In this document: piece after piece, positions 13,904 through 21,074 of the stretch
Numbering within the stretch: position 1 is the first letter of the stretch
Layout of the letters: the number at the start of each line of letters is the position of its first letter
From: an uncultured Campylobacter sp.
Lineage (GTDB): Bacteria; Campylobacterota; Campylobacteria; Campylobacterales; Campylobacteraceae
Assembly: GCF_938045205.1 (NCBI RefSeq)
Contig: NZ_CALIMY010000005.1
Location: forward strand, 1 to 21,074
Direction: 5' to 3'
DNA: 21,074 nt
Translations under genes and position numbers: made by a program
Notes under the pieces: generated by a model
Databases searched by the model: none
What the model saw: the letters and a program-made list of their open reading frames with translations, nothing else
Told to the model about the DNA's origin: nothing

Positions 13904-15862
13904 TTGCAACCTCGCGGCGTTAAAAGCGTCAAGCTTATTCTGGCCTCTATCTTTATAGGCTTAAGCCTAGCTCCTAAAGTGTTAATGGCTACTCCTGCCG
14001 ATATTTCTGGCGTCATAAATTCCGAAGAGCAAAGAATAAGATCAATTAGACAAGGCGCCGAGGATCCCTTCATAACCATACGCAGCGAAGAGTCTCCCGC
14101 TTCAAGCGCGACCGCGGAGCCCAAGAAAGCAGGAATTTGCTTTAAAATTTATGAGATCAAACTGATTAACGCAGAAGTGCAAAACGAGCAGAAAAGTAGC
14201 GCGGATTCTAAATTTAACGAAGCGGATTATGAATCTAAAAACAGAGATGATCCAAAAACTCTAGCCGTCAATCCCAAAGACGGTGCTGGCTCAAGTATTC
14301 CTACCTTTAAGCCGAATGATGAAAACTTGGGGCGCGCGAAAGTAAAAACTTCCGCTAAGTCCATTGGTCCTACCTCGAATTCCGATCATTCAGTTCCGCC
14401 GGGGTTTGAAAGAATTTTAAACTCAACTCTAAAAGAGCTTAAATTTAAAAGCGGCGATTGCTTGGGAAGCGATAAAATTTTAACTCTGGCAAGAGCGTAT
14501 AACAATAAAATCATATCCGCAGGCTTTATTACTACCTCCGTTTCCATCCCCCAGCAAAACATCTCCTCGGGTACCCTTCTTTTGGCTCTGCATCCCGGAC
14601 GCATAGGCGAGATCTCACTTGAGCCCGGCTCTGAAGCCAAGAACCAAAGAAGTATCTTTACCGCATTCGGCGGCGATAAGAGGGGAGAGATTTTAAACTT
14701 AAGAGATCTGGAGCAGGCTGTGGAAAATTTTAATGCCGCTTCAAGAAGCGAGGCGGAGATAAGCTTAAGCCCTTCCGCAAAGCAGGGCTACTCCGATATC
14801 AATATCTCTAAACAGCAAAGCTTGCCTCTGCTGTTTAGACTAAGCGCGGATAATCTGGGCTCCAAATCTAGCGGCAAATACCAAGGCGCGGCTATGCTTT
14901 ACGGCTTAAATTTACTTGGATTAAACGAGAGCGTATTTGCTTCTTACGGTAGAAATTTTTTAAGAGGAGATAAAAAATTTTTAGGAGATGATAGCAAAAG
15001 CGGCAGATCGGCTAACTACTACGCAGGCTTTAGTATACCTTTTGGATACTTCTCTCTATCCTTTTGGCAGAACAGATACACCTACGATCAAATAGTACCA
15101 GGGGCATATGAGCTTTATACCTATAGCGGAAGCAGCGTTAGAAGAAATTTGGATCTTAACTATGTATATTTTAGAAATCAAAACTCCAAAAATTCTCTGT
15201 TTTTTAGAATTTGGCAAAAAAAGTATAAAAACTATATACAAGATTATGAGCTTAGCAACCAAAGAAAGCGTGAAGGCGGCTATGAGGCGGGGCTAAAATC
15301 CAAGGTATTTTTTGATAACTCTTCGGTAGAGATGATGCTTTCGTACCTAAAATCTACGGGAGCGTTTAACGCTCTAAGAGCGCCCGATGAAGACTTCGGA
15401 GGCGGGAGCTCAAGGTACCATTTGATAAACGCTGCGTTAAATTTTAAAACCAGATCCTCCGCTATCCCTTTAAGCTACGAGTTGGAACTTTACGCAAGAA
15501 GAGCCAGCACCCATCTTAGCCCTATAGATAGGCTAAATATCGGCGGATACTATAGCGTTAGAGGATTTGACTCTCAGATGAGCCTGCTTGGAGATAGCGG
15601 CTTTTATATAAGAAATACCTTGGAATATAAGTATTTTAAAAATAACGGCGTTTACCTAGCCTTTGATGTCGGCAAGCTTAGCTCTAAGGGAAAAGATTAT
15701 CCCTTGCAGGGCGAAATGCTTAGCGGAGGTGGCGTAGGTCTGAGAGGAAATATTTCAGGCTCTTTTACCTATGATCTTTTGGCGGCTTTTCCTATTAGCA
15801 AACCGGAAAATTTTAAAACGGACACTCCTGCTTTAAATTTCTCTCTAAGTTACGACTTTTAA
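13904..15862 (+). CDS. TpsB outer-membrane transporter (ShlB/FhaC/HecB family)
   Basis: This 652-residue protein would export the downstream TpsA across the outer membrane (type Vb secretion). Residues 1-29 form a signal peptide with likely cleavage after LMA. The POTRA region begins at CFKIYEIKLINA (79-90), breaks for about 75 polar residues, and resumes at GFERILNSTL (167-176) with GFITTSVSIPQQNISSGTLLLALHPGRIGEI (207-237). Cysteines C79 and C186 match the disulfide often found in POTRA1. POTRA2 runs to about 310. The beta barrel fills the rest, with the family hallmark VRGF (552-555) of the pore loop, D-x-G at 588-590 and a terminal phenylalanine used for BAM-dependent insertion. The usual length is about 550-580, and the extra length is mostly the insert. 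The tpsA gene follows after 271 bases on the same strand. Confidence 0.92.
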   Translation: MQPRGVKSVKLILASIFIGLSLAPKVLMATPADISGVINSEEQRIRSIRQGAEDPFITIRSEESPASSATAEPKKAGICFKIYEIKLINAEVQNEQKSSADSKFNEADYESKNRDDPKTLAVNPKDGAGSSIPTFKPNDENLGRAKVKTSAKSIGPTSNSDHSVPPGFERILNSTLKELKFKSGDCLGSDKILTLARAYNNKIISAGFITTSVSIPQQNISSGTLLLALHPGRIGEISLEPGSEAKNQRSIFTAFGGDKRGEILNLRDLEQAVENFNAASRSEAEISLSPSAKQGYSDINISKQQSLPLLFRLSADNLGSKSSGKYQGAAMLYGLNLLGLNESVFASYGRNFLRGDKKFLGDDSKSGRSANYYAGFSIPFGYFSLSFWQNRYTYDQIVPGAYELYTYSGSSVRRNLDLNYVYFRNQNSKNSLFFRIWQKKYKNYIQDYELSNQRKREGGYEAGLKSKVFFDNSSVEMMLSYLKSTGAFNALRAPDEDFGGGSSRYHLINAALNFKTRSSAIPLSYELELYARRASTHLSPIDRLNIGGYYSVRGFDSQMSLLGDSGFYIRNTLEYKYFKNNGVYLAFDVGKLSSKGKDYPLQGEMLSGGGVGLRGNISGSFTYDLLAAFPISKPENFKTDTPALNFSLSYDF

Positions 15863-16133
15863 ATTTGTCTTTTAAAAATTTAGCGAAATTTCATCGGCGC
15901 TTATCGCGGCGTTTAATATAAACTAAGACTATATAACGCTTAGTAAATTTTACTAACTATTTTTAGCGTAGATATACCCTGCTAAGAGCCGAGAAATAGC
16001 AATCCTGCGCCTACGCCGAACCATAAAATAAATTCAAACAAATTTTAAATAAAATATCCTAAATTTACTATTTTTTTAAGAAAGTATTCAAGAAATTTAA
16101 GATATAAAACCATCGCAAACGGAGGTTATTAGT
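15863..16133 (+). promoter_or_regulatory. tpsB-tpsA spacer with promoter and palindrome
   Basis: 271 bases without a gene. A T-rich block (about 16068-16081) followed by TATAAA at 16103-16108 gives a good epsilonproteobacterial promoter 25 bases before the tpsA ATG. GGAGG at 16121-16125 is its ribosome site, eight bases before the ATG. The palindrome at 15940-15956 lies upstream of the promoter. The exoprotein may thus be transcribed on its own, at a higher level than its transporter. Confidence 0.45.
15940..15956. repeat. Perfect palindrome TTAGTAAA-T-TTTACTAA
   Basis: Eight-base arms around a single central T. The ends match those of the inverted repeat upstream of tpsB (TTAGT...ACTAA). 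It lies about 150 bases before the putative tpsA -10 box, so it could be an operator for a dimeric regulator. No regulator gene is visible in the window. Confidence 0.5.
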
Positions 16134-19100
16134 ATGCAAATTTTATGTTTAAGCTCTATTTTTAATGGCGCAGGGCGTCTTAGTGCCCCTACTTATACAA
16201 AAGAATATTTCGGCGTCTTTAGCCAAGCAAAGAAACGCCTTGCCGCTCTTTTGCTTCTTGGTTTGCTGGCTCCTTGTTTTTCATATTGCGAGATAATACC
16301 TGATAACTCCGCCCCCGTAAATCATAGAGCTTTGGTGTCTCAAACTCCGAATGCTCCCGCCACTCAAATAGATATCGCCTCTCCTAACGATAAGGGGATT
16401 TCTATCAACGAATACTCCAAGCTTAACACTCCTAAAGAGGGTACGGTATTTAATAACTCTCAAGGCGGAGCCATAAGTAAAACCGCAGGCTACATACCGC
16501 CAAATCCGAGACTCAATCGCGGCGAAGCTAAGCTTATAATCAATCAGGTAAACTCGCCTCTTCCTTCAAATTTACAGGGTAATATTGAGATAGCAGGCAG
16601 AAAAGCCGATCTTATCATCGCTAATCCTAGCGGTATCAACGTAAACGGCGCTACCATAATAAATTCCTCCTCCACTACGTTAAGCACCGCCAAACCCACC
16701 TATGAAAACGGGCATCTTAAATCCCTAAACATAAGCAAGGACGGCTCTATAAATATAGGAGCGGACGGCCTAAACGATAACGGAGATTATCTAAACGTAA
16801 TATCTAATAGCCTAAAGCTGGAGGGTAAAATTTACGCAAACGAGATAAACGTAGTAGCGACGGACGGTAAGGTATCTTTAAAAAATACAAACTCTGGATT
16901 GAGGCAGGATAATCTAAAAATCGAGCAAGAAGGGGGATCACATCCTAAAGGTGTATCCATAGACTCCTCGGCTCTAGGCGGAATGTACGCGGGCAAGATA
17001 AATATAATATCTACTAAAGATGGAGCGGGCATCAATAATAAAGGGGCTATCTTGGCGGACAGCTCTTTAAAGATAGACGCTAACGGAGATCTGATAAATG
17101 AAGGAAAGCTGGGTTCCAACGGACAGGCTCAAATCAGCTCAAAGACCATCTCCAACCAAAAGGGCTCTAAAATTTCAGCCTCCAATCTGGATATAAAAGC
17201 CTCCTCGGTAGAAAACAGAGGAAATATACAGGCTAATACTCTAAAGCTAAAAGCGGATAGGCTAGATAATATAAAAGGCACCATAAGCTCAAGCTCCGCC
17301 TTAAAGATAGAGGCTAGAAGCCTAAGCAACAAAGATAGAGCCGTAATAGGAGCGGCTAAGAGCGAAAGACTAAAGGAGTTAAGCCTAGATGAGAGTAAAG
17401 ACTCCTTTAAAACAGGAGTTATCCCTCCATCCAAAAACGAGCTTAGCATAATAAGCGCGGATCACATATCAAATATAGGCGGAGCGATACTTTCAAACGA
17501 AAGCTATTTGGATATAAAAGATAGTCTCTTAAACGATAACAGTTTGATGGTATTGAGGGCGTTGGATTCTGAAATTCCAAATTTTTATAACCTTTCAGGT
17601 TCTACCTTTATAGTGCAAGAGGGCTTAAGCTTGCGCGGCAACAATCTACGCAACGAAAGCTCAAAGATCATCTCCCTACGAGGCGCTCTCTTAGGCTACG
17701 ACAGCATAGATAATTCTAAGGGCTCTATCCTAAGCGGAGGAAATTTAATCATAAACAAAGGCGCTCTTAATAATGAAGAGGGACTTATAAGCTCCAAAGG
17801 AGATCTTGCCTTAAATTTAGATAGTCTAAGCGCTTTAGGTAAGCTAAACTCGGACGGTAGTTTATATCTGGGGCTAAAGGAGGATTTGAGCTATAACGGA
17901 GGGATCTACGCAAGCGGCGATATATACTTGAACTTACAGGGAAGCTTCATTGCCTCACAAAGGCTGATCTCCAATAAAGATCTGATCATAAACGCAAAGG
18001 GTATCAAAAACGAAAGCATCATAGCCGCACTTGGAAATTTGGCTTTGAAAGCAAAGGAGCAAATTTTAAATTTAGGCTCTTTAATCGCAGGGGACGAGCT
18101 GATAACAAACTCTGAAAGCCTAATCAATAAAAAAGCCCTCGTTTATGCGCAAGACGGCATAAGTTTAAACGCTAAAAATATCCTCAATCAGGACGCGTCC
18201 AATATACTTAGCGGAGGGGATATAGTTATAAATACTAGCTTTCTTAGCAACGAAGCGCTATCCAACATCATCTCTCAAAGAAATTTAAATATTTTTAATG
18301 AAAGAGGTGGGGAGGGCAAGGCTGACGAGATAACTAACGCCTCCTCTTTGATATATGCAAGGGGCGCTCTTAATATCAATGCTAAAAAGTTAAACAACCG
18401 CTCGGTTAACGAGCCCGTAAAGAGAGTTCAAAGCACCGGCTATAATATAGATTTTACCTGCAATGGCGATGGCTGGGGTTGCAGCGGCATAGCCATTCCT
18501 TTAAAGGTCAATGCGGCAGAGATAAAAGAGCGCATCCTTAAGCAAAATCCTAATATTAGCCAGGACGAGCTAAACGCTAAGATCATGGAGGAGCTTAGCG
18601 AGCAAGATATGAATCTATACGTATTAAGCTTATATAAAAATACTAGGCTTCCGGGGGAGGATACTAGGCTATATGATGCTATAACGCTAAGCTTAAAAGA
18701 CAATCTCTTTAGCATAAGAAGAAGCAAGCCTCATAAGAAGGAGAGATTAAGGCAGATAAGCTATAGCATCAATAAAGAGTATATAACTGAAGATAGCCTA
18801 AGTAAATTTATGGGCTCAAACATAATCTCCGCAGGGGATAGTAACCTTAACATAGATGAGCTAAATAACGATAAGAGCGTAATTTATGCTTATAACGATC
18901 TGCTCTTAAATGTAAAGAGCCTAAACAACCGCTCTTTAAGTCTAAATCATAGTATAACGAGCCAGGCGGAGTATAGATGGAAACATAAAAGCCACGGCGG
19001 TAAAGGCGGCTATAGCGACCAAAAGAATATCTACTACTCTCAGCCTGCTATTATCTCCATAATAGGAGCTAAAAAAGATATAAAAGGCTACGCGGGTGAT

Positions 19101-21074
19101 ATTTCAAATTTAAACTCACACGGGCAGATAAACTCTGGTAACGCTCCTACTCTTATAAAGGAAGCTTTTTCTAAAATAGATTACTCTTTAATAGGCAAGG
19201 GGCTTAATAATCCTAACGCTTTAAATCTCAATAAAAACGATCTCGCGCCTAGTCTTAATAACGAAGCGGATATGCAAGATATTATTAGGCCTAGCTATAT
19301 AAACAATCTCTTTTCGCCTATAAGCAGTAAATTTTATAATACCTTCTACGTTTATAGCGAGCTGATACCAGATTTTTCATACATGCACAATAAGCTAAGC
19401 TTGCTTTATGATAAAAAAAGGACCTCCTTGAACTCTTCGGAGGAAGATGACGGCACTCTACTTAGCTCTGCACCTTCTTTGATATACGCAGGAGGCAGCA
19501 TAGATCTAAGCGCAAACGGCGATCTTAGAAACGAAGGGATAATCTACGCGGGATCAAATATGAACCTAAAAGCCGGCAGCGTATCAAATTTAAACTCCGC
19601 CTCCATCATCGCGGGAAACGCCCTAAGCATATCGGCTAATAAGGATATAATAAACGCCTCCTCTTTGATACAAGGACGTAGCGTAAGTTTAAATGCTGGC
19701 AGAGATATAGTACATAAAACTCTAAGTAAAGAGATAAACCTAAATAGAGCCTACGGCGATCAAAGCAGCACCTATATAGGCACTATCTCAAATATAAAAT
19801 CTACCGAAGGCGGCGTAGCGTTAAATGCGGCTCGCGATATAACCGTAACCGGAGCAAGCATAGACTCTGCTGCAAATTTGATCCTAAACGCCGCAAAGGA
19901 CGTAAATATAAATAGCGCGAAGGAGAAGCTAAGCTATAACTTTAAAAGCAAAGGGGGATATTATAAAGAGGATATCGTTAAGAATACAAGCTCCAGGCTT
20001 AACGCCAAAGATAATATCTTAATAAAAGCGGACGGTATAGCCATAAGCGGAGCGGATATTAATGCGCGCGGCGGTGATGCTTTGCTGCAAGCTAAGAACT
20101 CCATAAATCTAAGTGGGGATATCGATAGCAACTACTACGAGAGCGAATTTAAAGAGAAGGGCTTTGCGTCTAAAAAAAGCACTACTACTAAAGCTTTAAA
20201 TCAAAGCGTAGTACCTACTAGCATAAGGGCTAAAAATATAATGCTTAGCTCGCAAGAAGCCGATATTAATATAGCGGGCTCTACGTTAAAAGCTAAAGAA
20301 GCTATAGATATGCAGGCGGGAAACAATATAAATATAGTATCTGCGCCATATAGCTCTTATTACGAGAAAAAAAGCCATAAAAATTCTTTCGGAGCTCTAG
20401 CTTCGCTAAAGAAAAGTCATATCGAGACCTCAAATAACGAAGCAAGCTCAACCATCTTTTCAAAGCATATAAATTTGACGGCAGGCTCTATCGATCTTTT
20501 AGCATCAAATATTACTGCAGATAGAGTAAATTTAAATACAAGTGAGTTAAATTTAATCTCGTCTAAAAGAAGTGATACAAAAATATCTGCTTCAAATCGC
20601 AAAGGCGTACTTACTGCTACTATGAAAGATAAAGGAGCCATAAAAGAAACCGAAATTCCAAGCTTTATAGCCGTAAAAGAGAGTCTAAAGCTAAACGATA
20701 AGGATATTACCGATAAGCTTACGTCGCATAAGCAAGAAAGTGCTTCTGCCTTAAATCAAGATCTCATGAGCAGTAGTGATCTTTTGCAGACAGATAATAA
20801 GGAGCACCGCAATACATATAACCAAATATCACCATCTGCTAAAGATCCCGCTCAAACTACTAAGGAGCTTAGCTCAAATTCTCCCACTCCTATAGATGAA
20901 AAGAATATAAACCAAACCAAGGCTATTTTAAATTCTAAGGAGTGGAGTGATAAGACAAGAAGCCTTAGCGGCGTAGGCTCTTTAATAGTAACTGCCGTAG
21001 TAACATATCTTACCGCAGGAGTAGGATCTGGCATAGCAGGAGCTCTTACTACTACTGCAGCGACTTCGGCTACA
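16134..21074 (+). CDS. TpsA exoprotein: filamentous haemagglutinin / CdiA-like, 3'-truncated by window edge
   Basis: An open frame of 1647 codons with no stop before the window end. The ATG has GGAGG eight bases upstream. Residues 1-52 are a long signal peptide: an extended polar N-region, KKR, then LAALLLLGLLAPCFSY. The TPS secretion domain (about 55-300) is clear from GYIPPNPRL, AKLIINQVNSP, IEIAGRKADLIIANPSGINVNG (the NPNGI-type motif, N164) and later strands. Residues about 310-770 are FHA-1-like repeats (G-x-L/I-N-x-G patterns). Residues about 772-1110 break the pattern, with C776 and C783 and tyrosine-rich stretches. FHA-2-like repeats follow to about 1500, then a polar segment and the hydrophobic GVGSLIVTAVVTYLTAGVGSGIAGAL (about 1612-1637). 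That stretch resembles the region before the toxin tip in CdiA. It is most likely a surface filament for adhesion or contact-dependent inhibition; the deciding C-terminus is outside the window. Confidence 0.92.
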   Translation, partial: MQILCLSSIFNGAGRLSAPTYTKEYFGVFSQAKKRLAALLLLGLLAPCFSYCEIIPDNSAPVNHRALVSQTPNAPATQIDIASPNDKGISINEYSKLNTPKEGTVFNNSQGGAISKTAGYIPPNPRLNRGEAKLIINQVNSPLPSNLQGNIEIAGRKADLIIANPSGINVNGATIINSSSTTLSTAKPTYENGHLKSLNISKDGSINIGADGLNDNGDYLNVISNSLKLEGKIYANEINVVATDGKVSLKNTNSGLRQDNLKIEQEGGSHPKGVSIDSSALGGMYAGKINIISTKDGAGINNKGAILADSSLKIDANGDLINEGKLGSNGQAQISSKTISNQKGSKISASNLDIKASSVENRGNIQANTLKLKADRLDNIKGTISSSSALKIEARSLSNKDRAVIGAAKSERLKELSLDESKDSFKTGVIPPSKNELSIISADHISNIGGAILSNESYLDIKDSLLNDNSLMVLRALDSEIPNFYNLSGSTFIVQEGLSLRGNNLRNESSKIISLRGALLGYDSIDNSKGSILSGGNLIINKGALNNEEGLISSKGDLALNLDSLSALGKLNSDGSLYLGLKEDLSYNGGIYASGDIYLNLQGSFIASQRLISNKDLIINAKGIKNESIIAALGNLALKAKEQILNLGSLIAGDELITNSESLINKKALVYAQDGISLNAKNILNQDASNILSGGDIVINTSFLSNEALSNIISQRNLNIFNERGGEGKADEITNASSLIYARGALNINAKKLNNRSVNEPVKRVQSTGYNIDFTCNGDGWGCSGIAIPLKVNAAEIKERILKQNPNISQDELNAKIMEELSEQDMNLYVLSLYKNTRLPGEDTRLYDAITLSLKDNLFSIRRSKPHKKERLRQISYSINKEYITEDSLSKFMGSNIISAGDSNLNIDELNNDKSVIYAYNDLLLNVKSLNNRSLSLNHSITSQAEYRWKHKSHGGKGGYSDQKNIYYSQPAIISIIGAKKDIKGYAGDISNLNSHGQINSGNAPTLIKEAFSKIDYSLIGKGLNNPNALNLNKNDLAPSLNNEADMQDIIRPSYINNLFSPISSKFYNTFYVYSELIPDFSYMHNKLSLLYDKKRTSLNSSEEDDGTLLSSAPSLIYAGGSIDLSANGDLRNEGIIYAGSNMNLKAGSVSNLNSASIIAGNALSISANKDIINASSLIQGRSVSLNAGRDIVHKTLSKEINLNRAYGDQSSTYIGTISNIKSTEGGVALNAARDITVTGASIDSAANLILNAAKDVNINSAKEKLSYNFKSKGGYYKEDIVKNTSSRLNAKDNILIKADGIAISGADINARGGDALLQAKNSINLSGDIDSNYYESEFKEKGFASKKSTTTKALNQSVVPTSIRAKNIMLSSQEADINIAGSTLKAKEAIDMQAGNNINIVSAPYSSYYEKKSHKNSFGALASLKKSHIETSNNEASSTIFSKHINLTAGSIDLLASNITADRVNLNTSELNLISSKRSDTKISASNRKGVLTATMKDKGAIKETEIPSFIAVKESLKLNDKDITDKLTSHKQESASALNQDLMSSSDLLQTDNKEHRNTYNQISPSAKDPAQTTKELSSNSPTPIDEKNINQTKAILNSKEWSDKTRSLSGVGSLIVTAVVTYLTAGVGSGIAGALTTTAATSAT
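18336..18353 (+). repeat. 18-base direct repeat in tpsA, copy 1
   Basis: AACGCCTCCTCTTTGATA is identical to 19653-19670. It encodes NASSLI in the FHA repeat consensus (NASSLIYARG here, NASSLIQGRS in the other copy). Such identity within diverged protein repeats could allow recombination that removes the roughly 1.3 kb between them in frame. Confidence 0.6.
19653..19670 (+). repeat. 18-base direct repeat in tpsA, copy 2
   Basis: Identical to 18336-18353 and in the same reading frame; the copies are 1317 bases apart, a multiple of three. Confidence 0.6.

Noticed and set aside
16250..16295. Lipoprotein signal in the exoprotein (cysteines after the hydrophobic core)
   Set aside because: The residues before each cysteine (LAPC and FSYC) do not fit a lipobox; a long type V signal peptide cut by signal peptidase I is more likely.
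16281..21034. Minus-strand frames of 60-106 codons in the right-hand 5 kb
   Set aside because: They lie opposite one uninterrupted plus-strand frame with clear TPS and FHA features.
1..21074. CRISPR array, insertion sequence or integrase
   Set aside because: No regular spaced repeats and no transposase or recombinase motifs were seen on either strand.

Overview
The window looks like a chromosomal segment of a Campylobacter-type epsilonproteobacterium. Supporting signs are the many AAATTT words, T-rich promoters with TATAAA/TAAAAT -10 boxes, AGGAGG ribosome sites, and Campylobacter-like GuaA and UvrC proteins. The moderately high GC of the core genes suggests an oral species such as C. gracilis, C. 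showae or C. rectus; the species is a guess.

Layout. (a) 1-1527: the 3' part of an AT-rich AAA_13-type ATPase gene whose Walker A end lies before the window; it looks acquired, possibly defence-related. (b) 1735-6053, minus strand: a GC-rich housekeeping block. In transcription order it holds a small lipoprotein gene, guaA (GMP synthase), a flavodoxin-fold NAD(P)H oxidoreductase one base behind guaA, a 66-residue one-helix membrane protein with a perfect ribosome site, and a propeller-like gene broken by several frameshifts. (c) 6024-8274, plus strand: a DciA/DUF721-like gene whose start overlaps the start of the lipoprotein gene divergently, then uvrC beginning at TTG inside the DciA-like gene. 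(d) 8440-13475: a signalling operon with a 1516-residue hybrid histidine kinase (NIT-type sensor, HisKA, HATPase, degenerate receiver, about 430-residue acidic linker, true receiver, basic arm, second degenerate receiver), a CheY-like single-domain response regulator 14 bases later, and a tRNA-Arg(CCT) 13 bases after that. (e) 13476-13903: an AT-rich gene-free spacer with terminator-like hairpins and possibly the remnant of a lost gene. (f) 13904-21074: a two-partner secretion (type Vb) locus. It has an outer-membrane TpsB transporter, then a filamentous haemagglutinin/CdiA-like TpsA exoprotein that stays open for 1647 codons to the window end.

How the parts work together. The kinase and regulator probably form one phosphorelay, with the tRNA on the same transcript. 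The TpsB barrel would export the TpsA filament through its POTRA domains. The filament ends here inside a hydrophobic stretch of the kind that precedes the variable toxin tip of CdiA proteins, so any toxin and immunity gene lie just past the right edge. The most interesting points are the CdiA-like locus directly behind a tRNA gene, a TpsB with a roughly 70-residue insert in its first POTRA, matching TTAGT/ACTAA inverted repeats upstream of both tps genes, and the oppositely charged arms around the kinase receiver domain.
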